Positions 1 to 6,591 of a stretch of DNA of 13,368 nucleotides are shown here, piece by piece. The translations under genes were made by a program, and so were the position numbers. Location: positions 2,153-15,520 of the forward strand of contig PNBM01000351.1 of NCBI GenBank assembly GCA_003135995.1. The letters are read 5' to 3'. The stretch is from Ignavibacteriota bacterium (GTDB lineage: Bacteria > Bacteroidota > Ignavibacteria > Tepidaquicellales > Tepidaquicellaceae). The notes beneath the pieces were generated by a model. That model saw only the letters and a list, made by a program, of their open reading frames with translations. It made no database searches and was not told where the DNA came from. Position 1 is the stretch's first letter. The number at the start of each line of letters is the position of its first letter.

Positions 1-229
1 TTATTTCTTCGTTGCACCCATAGTTGATATGGATTTATAGATAATTTTTCACATAATATTGATATTATATTTACTAAATTAAATCCAAACCCTATCCCCT
101 AAAAACAAATGCCAAAGCGGGTGTATAAATTATTAATCTTGAAAGTTAATTAAATAAATAATATGTTTTTATTGATTAATAAATTGGGGTTGATTCAGTA
201 TAATTTTTAATAATTTAAAATAAAAAATT
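1..229. other. AT-rich leader region before the PEBP gene
   Basis: No coding region is seen here. The stretch is very AT-rich. A TATAAT hexamer at 199-204 lies about 25 nt before the ATG at 230 and could be a -10 element, but no -35 box sits at a normal distance (TTGATT at 172-177 leaves a 21-nt spacer), so it is only a weak promoter candidate. No Shine-Dalgarno sequence precedes the ATG at 230, which is usual for Bacteroidota-type genes. Confidence 0.4.
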
Positions 230-802
230 ATGCTAAAAATATTTTTAATATTTTGTATTTCATCGGTATTTTTAATCGCGTGTCAGAATAAAAATCCCGG
301 CATTCCTCCTAAAGAAAACACTCAAAAGGAAGAAAGGAAAATAACGGATATGAAAATCTCGAGTTCTGCATTTGAAGAAGGCGGGTTGATTCCGTCAAAA
401 TATACCTGCGACGGAGAAAATATTTCTCCGGCACTTAACTGGACAGGCGCTCCGGACGGAACCGCAAGCTTTGCACTTATTTGCGATGACCCCGATGCTC
501 CTTTGGGCAACTGGGTTCATTGGGTAATTTTTAATATTCCTCCGAAGGAAACGGGTCTGAAAGAAAATATTCCTGCAGGTAAAAAGCTCGATAACGGTAC
601 TGTGCAGGGGATGAGTGATTTCAGAAAAAATAATTACGGCGGACCCTGCCCTCCAAGCGGAACACACAGGTATTTTTTCAAATTGTATGCACTGGATAAA
701 ATACTCGATGCGGATTCGGATTTGACAAAAGCAGATTTACTGAAAGCAATTGACGGACATATTCTCGCACAGGCTCAGTTGATTGGAAAATATAAGAGGT
801 AA
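230..802 (+). CDS. YbhB/YbcL family (PEBP-like) lipoprotein
   Basis: This 190-residue protein belongs to the phosphatidylethanolamine-binding protein family (YbhB/YbcL, 'Raf kinase inhibitor-like'). The start is a hydrophobic signal ending in the lipobox LIAC, with Cys18 as the lipidation site, so the product should be a lipoprotein anchored on the periplasmic side of a membrane. A short polar linker (about 19-40) leads into the PEBP fold. The ligand-site signatures are both present: DDPDAP at 86-91 followed by His97 in GNWVHW, and GPCPPSGTHRY at 138-148. Bacterial members bind small anionic ligands in vitro, but their physiological role is poorly known. The Mut7-C gene begins 3 nt after the stop, and its Shine-Dalgarno-like AAGAGG overlaps the last codons here, so the two are probably co-translated. 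Family assignment is firm; function is not. Confidence 0.93.
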   Translation: MLKIFLIFCISSVFLIACQNKNPGIPPKENTQKEERKITDMKISSSAFEEGGLIPSKYTCDGENISPALNWTGAPDGTASFALICDDPDAPLGNWVHWVIFNIPPKETGLKENIPAGKKLDNGTVQGMSDFRKNNYGGPCPPSGTHRYFFKLYALDKILDADSDLTKADLLKAIDGHILAQAQLIGKYKR

Positions 803-805
803 TTA

Positions 806-1570
806 ATGAACACTGCAAAATTCCGGTTCCACGATGAATTAAATGATTTTTTGAAAAGTCACAGGAAAAACTCATTCGATTTTAATTTCGAGGGGAATCC
901 TTCCGTGAAAGATATTATCGAATCATTCGGAATTCCTCATGTCGAGGTCGAGGTTATTTTCGCAAATAATATTTCTGTACTTTTTGATTATAATTTAAAA
1001 AATGGAGATGACATATCTGTATATCCTTCATTAAAAAAAAATAATTCGCCTGATATTATTCGTCTGAAGGAAATTTCAAACGGTGTTCCGATTTTTATAG
1101 TTGATATTCAGCTCGGAAAACTCGCGCGGTATTTAAGAATGCTCGGCTTCGATGCACTATATGATAATAAATATGATTCAAAAGATATAATAAATATTTC
1201 TATCGGACATGACAGGACAATATTGACAAGAAATGTTTTTTTGTTGAAAAATAGTTCTGTCACAAAAGGCTACTGGATCAGGTCACAGGACCCGCACCAG
1301 CAGGTGTTACAGGTGATGCGGTTTTCGGAACTGACACCGCATATAAAACTTTTTTACAGATGCATGGAATGCAACGGAATTTTGAAAAATGTTGATAAAG
1401 AATTAATTAAGGATAGATTGCTTCCTAACACTTTAAAATATTTCGACGAATTTCATATGTGTAGTGATTGCAGGAATATTTACTGGAAAGGCTCGCATTT
1501 TAAAAAAATGGATTCGCTTGTGGAAAAAATAAAACACGACCCGGAATCTTCTTTAACTTCAAAAGTATAA
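806..1570 (+). CDS. Mut7-C RNase domain protein with N-terminal ubiquitin-like domain
   Basis: This 254-residue protein has the architecture of stand-alone bacterial Mut7-C proteins. Residues about 1-76 match the ubiquitin/MoaD-like Mut7-C domain. Residues about 95-240 match the Mut7-C RNase domain, which has a PIN-like fold. Visible landmarks are FIVDIQLGKLARYLRMLGFD at 97-116, the ILTRN segment at 139-143, and a zinc ribbon formed by CxxC at 186/189 and 219/222, followed by IYWKGSH. The family usually has Asp at the end of the ILxTRD motif; here it is Asn143, so catalytic competence is uncertain, although Asp100 and Asp120 remain. The likely role is cytoplasmic ribonuclease activity or nucleic-acid binding, inferred from family only. 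The start at 806 is supported by AAGAGG at 794-799 and by the 3-nt distance from the PEBP gene, suggesting translational coupling. Confidence 0.9.
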   Translation: MNTAKFRFHDELNDFLKSHRKNSFDFNFEGNPSVKDIIESFGIPHVEVEVIFANNISVLFDYNLKNGDDISVYPSLKKNNSPDIIRLKEISNGVPIFIVDIQLGKLARYLRMLGFDALYDNKYDSKDIINISIGHDRTILTRNVFLLKNSSVTKGYWIRSQDPHQQVLQVMRFSELTPHIKLFYRCMECNGILKNVDKELIKDRLLPNTLKYFDEFHMCSDCRNIYWKGSHFKKMDSLVEKIKHDPESSLTSKV

Positions 1571-1572
1571 AA

Positions 1573-1617
1573 ACTACTGAAGTTACACGTCCAAAAAATC
1601 CGTGCAACTTCAATAGT
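1573..1617. terminator. Hairpin between convergent genes
   Basis: Arms at 1573-1589 and 1601-1617 pair at 15 of 17 positions around an 11-nt loop. The hairpin lies in the 67-bp gap between the Mut7-C gene (plus) and the glycosidase-like gene (minus), where a bidirectional terminator is expected. There is no long T tract on either side, so it is not a textbook intrinsic terminator. The pairing is seen directly; the function is inferred. Confidence 0.55.
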
Positions 1618-1637
1618 GCTTTACGTTATGATTAAAC

Positions 1638-2891
1638 TTATTTTATTAAGGATATTTTTCTTACAATAGAAATACCCTGGTTTTCAACTCTGAGGAAATA
1701 TATTCCGCTCGATAAATTCGAACCATCGAATTTCTCAGTATACGTTCCAGCCGCTCTGTATCCCGAATAAACTTCTGCTATGTTTCGACCTGTTATATCG
1801 AATATTTTTACGGTTACATTTCCATCTTTCGGAAGTGAATATTGAATATTTGTTGTCGGGTTAAACGGATTCGGATAATTTGAAACTTCAAATTTTTCAG
1901 GCACCGTGTTATTGTAACCGATATAAGTCGTCGTTGTATCGGGGGGCCATAATAATACTTTGTTTTTAATTGCAAGCCAGTATTGATTTGTTGCAAAATT
2001 ATTCACGCAATCTTCCTGGTACGTCCAGTAAAAATTACCAATGACATAAGGCAATGTTGGAGCAAATGTCATGTTATAAAAATTATTGATGGTCGTTATT
2101 TTATTCTGACCGTTATTATCCGCTGTCCACCCGCATTCTCCCATTCCGAGTTTTGAATTCGGAAACTTCGCATGAAGGGTTGTGAATATATTTTGCCAGT
2201 TTGGCGAAGTGCTTCCTTCACAAGGGTCGTAATAATATGAAATAAGAACATAATCAATTTTGTTTTGAATTCCCGGATATGTAGCAAGAAGCCTGTTTAC
2301 CCATGGCATCATCAGATGGTTCGTGTCGGAAGTGCAATTTAAAACATTGTAAAATAAAGTTAATACGGTCTTTTTGTTTATCGATTTTGCATAAACAGCC
2401 ACATCATTAACTGTCCTCTGTACTTCAGAATAATTATTACTAAACAGCCACTCTCCGTTTACTTCGTTTCCGATTTCCCAGTAATCAACCTTAGCGGATA
2501 ACGTTGCATTGTTCATAAATGCCTGGCTTCGCGCAAGTACATTATCGTGATTAAATCCCGGCATATTTCCCGGGTCCCAATACCAGCTATCGAGAATTTG
2601 TCCCATTACATCCGCTACTGTTTTTAGATTCGTAGTAACCTGGTCAAAATCTGTAGGATTTGGAGTTAATGGAGCTGCGTCCTTGGGAAAATATACGATA
2701 CGTATTGTTGGTCTTCTTGGCAATGCGCTTAAAGAATTTTTAATGTTGTTGATGGTGCTTGTTGAGGTTGAATTCTCAACATTGTCAAGTGTTACACCGC
2801 ACATGCGTGTGGTTTGAGAAAACGAAGAAAACGGAAAGAACAAAAGTAATAAAGCCAGATAAATGTAGGCTTTGAATTTTAATACTATCAT
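1638..2891 (-). CDS. Secreted glycoside-hydrolase-like protein with T9SS sorting domain
   Basis: The 417-residue product begins with a signal peptide (hydrophobic core about 9-22, probable cleavage after SFS25). The middle (about 27-315) resembles a clan GH-A TIM-barrel glycosidase. WEIGNEVNGEW at 138-148 contains the Asn-Glu pair typical of the acid/base residue (Glu143), and GMGECGW at 249-255 could supply the nucleophile Glu252. The WTYQ segment near 289 fits the late aromatic strand of such barrels. The C-terminus (about 338-417) is a T9SS sorting domain starting with NYPNPFNPTT and ending in a basic, hydrophobic strand, so the protein should cross the outer membrane and be released or surface-anchored. 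I cannot name a GH family or substrate. No Shine-Dalgarno precedes the ATG. It is monocistronic and convergent with the Mut7-C gene. Confidence 0.8.
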   Translation of the reverse strand: MIVLKFKAYIYLALLLLFFPFSSFSQTTRMCGVTLDNVENSTSTSTINNIKNSLSALPRRPTIRIVYFPKDAAPLTPNPTDFDQVTTNLKTVADVMGQILDSWYWDPGNMPGFNHDNVLARSQAFMNNATLSAKVDYWEIGNEVNGEWLFSNNYSEVQRTVNDVAVYAKSINKKTVLTLFYNVLNCTSDTNHLMMPWVNRLLATYPGIQNKIDYVLISYYYDPCEGSTSPNWQNIFTTLHAKFPNSKLGMGECGWTADNNGQNKITTINNFYNMTFAPTLPYVIGNFYWTYQEDCVNNFATNQYWLAIKNKVLLWPPDTTTTYIGYNNTVPEKFEVSNYPNPFNPTTNIQYSLPKDGNVTVKIFDITGRNIAEVYSGYRAAGTYTEKFDGSNLSSGIYFLRVENQGISIVRKISLIK

Positions 2892-2926
2892 TTTTTTAGA
2901 GCTTAAAATGTTACACGGTCTGTTGC

Positions 2927-2942
2927 CGCAAAATAAATTTTA
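2927..2942 (-). promoter_or_regulatory. Promoter-like motif shared with the T9SS nuclease gene
   Basis: Read on the minus strand the segment is TAAAATTTATTTTGCG, ending 36 nt before the ATG at 2891. Nearly the same string (TAAATTTATTTTGCG) occurs upstream of the nuclease gene at 4677-4691. The TTATTTTG core differs by one base from the Bacteroidota -7 consensus TAnnTTTG. No convincing -33 element is visible. Candidate only. Confidence 0.35.
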
Positions 2943-3233
2943 GTAAATTTGGTATCATCCCTGTTTGAAATCAGTGAAGCTTTTTAATCTATCATTCCTC
3001 TCTGTGCCGTGTTGTTTTTAAAATTTAAAAATCTTAAAACGGCTATATTCAAAGGATAAAAATTATTTTGAATCCCTGTATATATATCGGCAAATATCTT
3101 ACCAAAGATTTTTATTGTTTTTTGTTGATTTTTTCAACAATTATTTTGAATTGAATCTCGAATTGATATGATAAATTCTCAATTTGAGAGAATGTCTCAG
3201 AATAGTAATTTTTAAAAATGAATTTTGGAAATG

Positions 3234-3267
3234 AAAAACCCCGGTTTCTGTAAAGAAATAGGGGCTT
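3234..3267 (-). terminator. Intrinsic terminator of the OCD/mu-crystallin family gene
   Basis: On the minus strand AAGCCCC pairs with GGGGTTT (including one G-U pair); an inner TTTC/GAAA stem lies beyond a two-base mismatch, and a run of T residues follows. It begins about 30 nt after the stop codon of the minus-strand gene ending at 3297, which is the expected place. Confidence 0.7.
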
Positions 3268-3296
3268 GAATTTCGATAGAAATTAATGTGAATAGA

Positions 3297-4274
3297 TTAT
3301 AAATCTACATTCGTACCAATTCCTGATGCAACTGCTTTTTCATAAACTAATTTTGCCGTCGCTGCATCCTGAATTGCAAGACCGTTTGATTTAAAAAGTG
3401 TGATGGTTTTATCGTTTGTCCTCGCTGCTTTTTTTCCTGTTATTATTTCCCCAAGCTCAGCATAAAAATGCGAATCCTTAATTGCTTTTTCTTTCAATGG
3501 AATCATAATATCTCCTGCTTCATTAAAACATGCTTCGAGTGAATCGCCGATGAAAAGCGAGCGCCTTATTGTTTCAGTGTCAAGTTCTCTTGCTCCCGGA
3601 GAATGACTTCCTATTCCGTTAATATGCGTACCTTCTTTTACCTTTTTCCCGTCAAATAAAGGAGTAGCAGATGAAGATGCGGTACAAATTATATCGGCTT
3701 CAAGTACTTCATCAACTCCGTTTGCTTTTATGATTTCAATTTTCAGTTTTGCTCCCATTTCGGAAATAAATTTCTCAACCGCTTCATCGGAAATATCATA
3801 TACAATCGCTTTGCTAATATCTCTCACACAGCAAATCGCCCACAATTGCATCTTTGCCTGAACACCTGCCCCGAAAATTCCCGCAACCTGTTTTTCGTTT
3901 TCCCTTGCAAGAAATTTCGTCGCAACTCCGCTCGCCGCTCCTGTCCTCACAGCCGTCAGGTAACCGCCGTCCATAATGCAAATCACTTCTCCTGTTTCGG
4001 GATTTTGCAATAAAACCTTTCCGATTGTAGTTGGTAAATTATATTTTGAAGGATTGTTTTTATAAACAGTCACAACCTTGCACGACAATGCTCCCGACTC
4101 TTTCAAATATGCCGGCATGTAAAGTGAGACACCATTAGGCGGCGTAATGCCCGTTCGCAAAGGCAATACAGCCGTGCCGTTTGCAAGTTCTGCAAATGCT
4201 TTCTCGACAACATCGATACAATCTTTCATATCAAGGACTTTCATTACGTCGTTTTTATTTAGTAATAATGTCAT
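3297..4274 (-). CDS. Ornithine cyclodeaminase/mu-crystallin family NAD(P)-dependent reductase
   Basis: This 325-residue protein has the normal length and order of the OCD/mu-crystallin family. An N-terminal part carries LPLRT (Arg40) and SCKVVTV (Lys66), matching the conserved substrate-carboxylate positions. AVRTGAASG (Arg110) follows, then a Rossmann domain with GAGVQA at 135-140. The C-terminal SNGLAIQDAATAKLVYEKA segment (from about 296) is also typical. In true ornithine cyclodeaminases an Asp in a GGDCPGKTE-type loop is catalytic. Here the matching loop is GSHSPGARE (222-230) with no Asp, which argues against ornithine cyclodeamination and for an imine-reductase or alanine-dehydrogenase-like activity, for example delta1-pyrroline-2-carboxylate reduction. 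It should be cytoplasmic. AAAGGGG about 6 nt before the ATG is a fair ribosome-binding site. It stands alone with its own terminator. Confidence 0.9.
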   Translation of the reverse strand: MTLLLNKNDVMKVLDMKDCIDVVEKAFAELANGTAVLPLRTGITPPNGVSLYMPAYLKESGALSCKVVTVYKNNPSKYNLPTTIGKVLLQNPETGEVICIMDGGYLTAVRTGAASGVATKFLARENEKQVAGIFGAGVQAKMQLWAICCVRDISKAIVYDISDEAVEKFISEMGAKLKIEIIKANGVDEVLEADIICTASSSATPLFDGKKVKEGTHINGIGSHSPGARELDTETIRRSLFIGDSLEACFNEAGDIMIPLKEKAIKDSHFYAELGEIITGKKAARTNDKTITLFKSNGLAIQDAATAKLVYEKAVASGIGTNVDL

Positions 4275-4375
4275 ATCATACCCCTTTTTTTGATTTTATA
4301 ATTAAGAAAATTTATTAATTATTATTTATTAAATAACTGCATTTAAAAATCAACAAAATGCGATTGAAAATAAAA

Positions 4376-4399
4376 CACCCTCCGGCCTCCCGGAGGGTG
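4376..4399 (-). terminator. Orphan intrinsic terminator
   Basis: CACCCTCCGG and CCGGAGGGTG form a perfect 10-bp stem around a 4-nt loop. Reading the minus strand, the stem is followed by the T-rich tail TTTTATTTTC; the plus-strand side has no T tract. It would end a minus-strand transcript coming from about 4400-4800, where no annotated gene exists. It lies about 100 nt upstream of the OCD-family start, so it could instead be a leader attenuator for that gene. Confidence 0.7.
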
Positions 4400-4505
4400 C
4401 ATATGTAATCCGTTTCTTGAATAATATAATGGAACAGCTAAGTCCATTAAATCAAGGCGGTATCACTGATAAAATTTATGAAAAAACATGTAATTTAACA
4501 AGTCA

Positions 4506-4568
4506 TCATAATATTTTAAGTCGAATAACTAATTTATTATCTCTGCATGATTGACATTTAATATTCAT
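4506..4568 (-). CDS. Possible mini-protein with a CxxC motif (20 aa)
   Basis: The minus strand encodes MNIKCQSCRDNKLVIRLKIL followed by TGA. An AGGAG sits 5 nt before the ATG, a better ribosome-binding site than most large genes here have. The CQSC pair resembles half of a zinc ribbon. The orphan terminator lies about 107 nt after the stop, on the same strand. It could be a real small protein, the remnant of a longer zinc-ribbon protein, or chance. I do not recognise a family, and so short an ORF is weak evidence alone. Confidence 0.25.
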   Translation of the reverse strand: MNIKCQSCRDNKLVIRLKIL

Positions 4569-4676
4569 ATCGTCTCCTGATGAAATTCGTTCTAAATATT
4601 TCAACCTATGAATGAGCATTAACTAATTAACTTAATATATACTTATAAATTTATAGATTTTACTCATAATAATTGC

Positions 4677-4691
4677 TAAATTTATTTTGCG
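4677..4691 (+). promoter_or_regulatory. Promoter-like motif upstream of the nuclease gene
   Basis: TAAATTTATTTTGCG matches the motif upstream of the minus-strand glycosidase-like gene except for one missing A. It lies 125 nt before the nuclease ATG, giving a long leader if used. The TTATTTTG core is one base from the Bacteroidota -7 consensus. Candidate only. Confidence 0.3.
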
Positions 4692-4815
4692 CATTATATG
4701 TTTACCGGGGGAAATTGCAATTAAATAAAATCGAAAATTGCCGCAATAGTTATTTCAGCAGATGTGAAACTCCGTTAACAATTTTAATTTAATTTTTCAG
4801 AATCTATTTTTCCTG

Positions 4816-6591
4816 ATGCAAAGATTTTTTACAATTTGTTTTTATTTTTTATTTCTGCACTTAATGCAGCTATCTGCTCAGGATGATACTTATTATAATT
4901 CTTTAAATCCCACATCGGCGACCTTTGTCTCAGATTTAAAAGCAAGATTAAGAACTCCATACACACGTATTTCCTATGATTCGTACGATGAAACCAATGT
5001 AGCAAATTATTCTTCGTTCGTTGTTGATGCAACCCAGCGCGGCGTATTATGTGTTTACAGCGGATATCAATATACATATACTCCTGTTTTCACCTGGTCT
5101 GTTTTCAGCCGCGAACATACCTGGTGCCAGAGCTGGATGCCCGTCGGCGGCTCATTGGGCTATGACCAGTACAACGACCAGAATCATTTATTCCCCACTG
5201 AACAAATTCATGCAAACGGAGTCAGAAGTAATCATCCTCTGGGAATAGTTACAAACGTAACTAATACTTTCTACGACGCAAAGTTCGGAACAAATTCTTC
5301 AGGTAAGACAGTTTATGAACCGAGAGATAAACACAAAGGCGACGCCGCACGTGCATTGCTTTATATGTGCATCAGGTATGATGATATCGGCGGTTACAAC
5401 TGGAATTTCAATACTCTGAATGCATTCCTCCCTAAAGCCGGAGAAGCACCGCAGGATTTAAATACTTTGCTGTTATGGAATTCGCAGGACCCGCCTGATA
5501 AATGGGAAGTAGACAGGAATAATTTCATTCAGGCAAATCAGCAAAATCGTAATCCGTTCGTCGACCATCCGGAATACGTTTATTATATAAACTTTAATGA
5601 TCTGACAAAATTGAATCCGGCTTATTCAACCGAACCTGCAAACAACGCAACAAATTTTTCTGCTACAATAAATGGTACTTCGGTTACTTTGAACTGGACA
5701 GCCGCAAGCCCCGGCGCACAGGCTCCTTCGGCTTATCTGCTCGAAGCCTACAATACTGATAATTATTTTGTTCCTGTCGATGGCATTGTATATACAGACG
5801 ATGCAGATTTATCTGACGGCATCGCAAGAGTTAATGTTGATTACGCAAACAGTAATTACACTTTTAATAATATAAATCCTTCTTTATCATATTATTTCAA
5901 AATATATTCTTACAATGGAAACGGAAGTTTACGGAATTATAAAATCAACAATGCTCCGAAAACAACTACATACATTGGCACATACAGCAATTCTCTCGCT
6001 CTCGATAATTTCAACAGGGCAAATTCAACCAACATCGGAAACACGATTACAGCTAATGCACTGACCTGGAATAAAATCGAAACAGTCAGCAACTCAAGCA
6101 TACAGATTGTTAATAACATGCTGAGACTTGGAAGCACTACATCAGGCAGAGAATTCGCTTATCTCGATTTGAATTCAGTAACCGGCTATCCTGTCGTACC
6201 TGCAAACGCAACCAGCATCATCACATGGGCTTTTAATTTCAGGCAAACACGGGCAGCTCCGAGCGGATTCGATAACAATAATTACGGAATGGCATTTATT
6301 CTCGGAAAAACTACAAACGATGCAACCACCGGTGACGGCTACGCAGTATTAATAGGTGATGCAAGCAATTTATATCGAATAAGACTTGCAAGTTTTTCCG
6401 GCGGCCTTGATGCAAATGCTAACTTTACAAATTTAATTACAGGTAGTGGATTTACAAATGATTATCTCAACGTAAAAGTTACATTCAATCCGAACGGAAG
6501 TAAATGGTCTTTATATGCCGAGAATAATTCATCTGCATTTCTGCAATCCGACCCGAGAAACACAGCCACACAAATCGGAAACACAATTTAG
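4816..6591 (+). CDS. Secreted endonuclease I (EndA/NucM family), amber-truncated product
   Basis: The 591-residue open part starts with a signal peptide (about 1-21, cleavage near LSA-QDD). Residues about 25-255 form an endonuclease I domain with its typical motifs: REHTW (His101), DQNHLFPTE (Asn123, His124), RSNHPLG, KGDAARALLYM, and NRNPFVDHPEYV at 244-255. Such enzymes cut DNA and RNA non-specifically with a divalent metal and usually serve nucleic-acid scavenging outside the cell. A fibronectin type III-like domain follows (about 272-385), then a concanavalin/LamG-like beta-sandwich (about 390 onward). The frame ends at TAG (6589-6591) within this last domain. The next codons continue the same frame into the rest of the domain and a T9SS tail, so the natural protein was probably about 830 residues. 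As read, the nuclease domain is intact but lacks its secretion signal for T9SS. No Shine-Dalgarno is visible. Confidence 0.88.
   Translation: MQRFFTICFYFLFLHLMQLSAQDDTYYNSLNPTSATFVSDLKARLRTPYTRISYDSYDETNVANYSSFVVDATQRGVLCVYSGYQYTYTPVFTWSVFSREHTWCQSWMPVGGSLGYDQYNDQNHLFPTEQIHANGVRSNHPLGIVTNVTNTFYDAKFGTNSSGKTVYEPRDKHKGDAARALLYMCIRYDDIGGYNWNFNTLNAFLPKAGEAPQDLNTLLLWNSQDPPDKWEVDRNNFIQANQQNRNPFVDHPEYVYYINFNDLTKLNPAYSTEPANNATNFSATINGTSVTLNWTAASPGAQAPSAYLLEAYNTDNYFVPVDGIVYTDDADLSDGIARVNVDYANSNYTFNNINPSLSYYFKIYSYNGNGSLRNYKINNAPKTTTYIGTYSNSLALDNFNRANSTNIGNTITANALTWNKIETVSNSSIQIVNNMLRLGSTTSGREFAYLDLNSVTGYPVVPANATSIITWAFNFRQTRAAPSGFDNNNYGMAFILGKTTNDATTGDGYAVLIGDASNLYRIRLASFSGGLDANANFTNLITGSGFTNDYLNVKVTFNPNGSKWSLYAENNSSAFLQSDPRNTATQIGNTI

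Larger units (their letters stand above)
2892..3296. other. Intergenic region upstream of the glycosidase-like gene
   Basis: No gene is seen in this 405-bp AT-rich gap between two minus-strand genes. It holds the terminator of the downstream-most gene at 3234-3267, a promoter-like motif at 2927-2942, and two small hairpins: TTGTTGA/TCAACAA at 3122-3140 (5-nt loop) and ATTCTC/GAGAAT at 3175-3193 (7-nt loop). The two small hairpins could be operators or chance structures in AT-rich DNA. Confidence 0.5.
4275..4815. other. Gene-poor region between divergent genes
   Basis: No long coding region is seen in this 541-bp AT-rich interval. It should hold the promoters for the minus-strand OCD-family gene and for the plus-strand nuclease gene. 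It also contains a strong minus-strand terminator hairpin (4376-4399) that belongs to neither, a possible mini-ORF on the minus strand (4506-4568), and a promoter-like motif (4677-4691). Confidence 0.5.

Noticed and set aside
1..60. End of a minus-strand gene at the window edge (TAA at 1-3)
   Set aside because: The frame reading back from this stop gives only a few codons, with no ribosome-binding site and no plausible gene.
3122..3193. Riboswitch or structured leader for the glycosidase-like gene
   Set aside because: Only two short AT-rich hairpins are visible; no known riboswitch core was recognised, and they lie more than 230 nt from the start codon.
6589..6591. Alternative genetic code with TAG read as an amino acid
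   Set aside because: One TAG in one gene is not enough, and no other gene in the window contains an internal TAG. It remains possible but is less likely than mutation or error.
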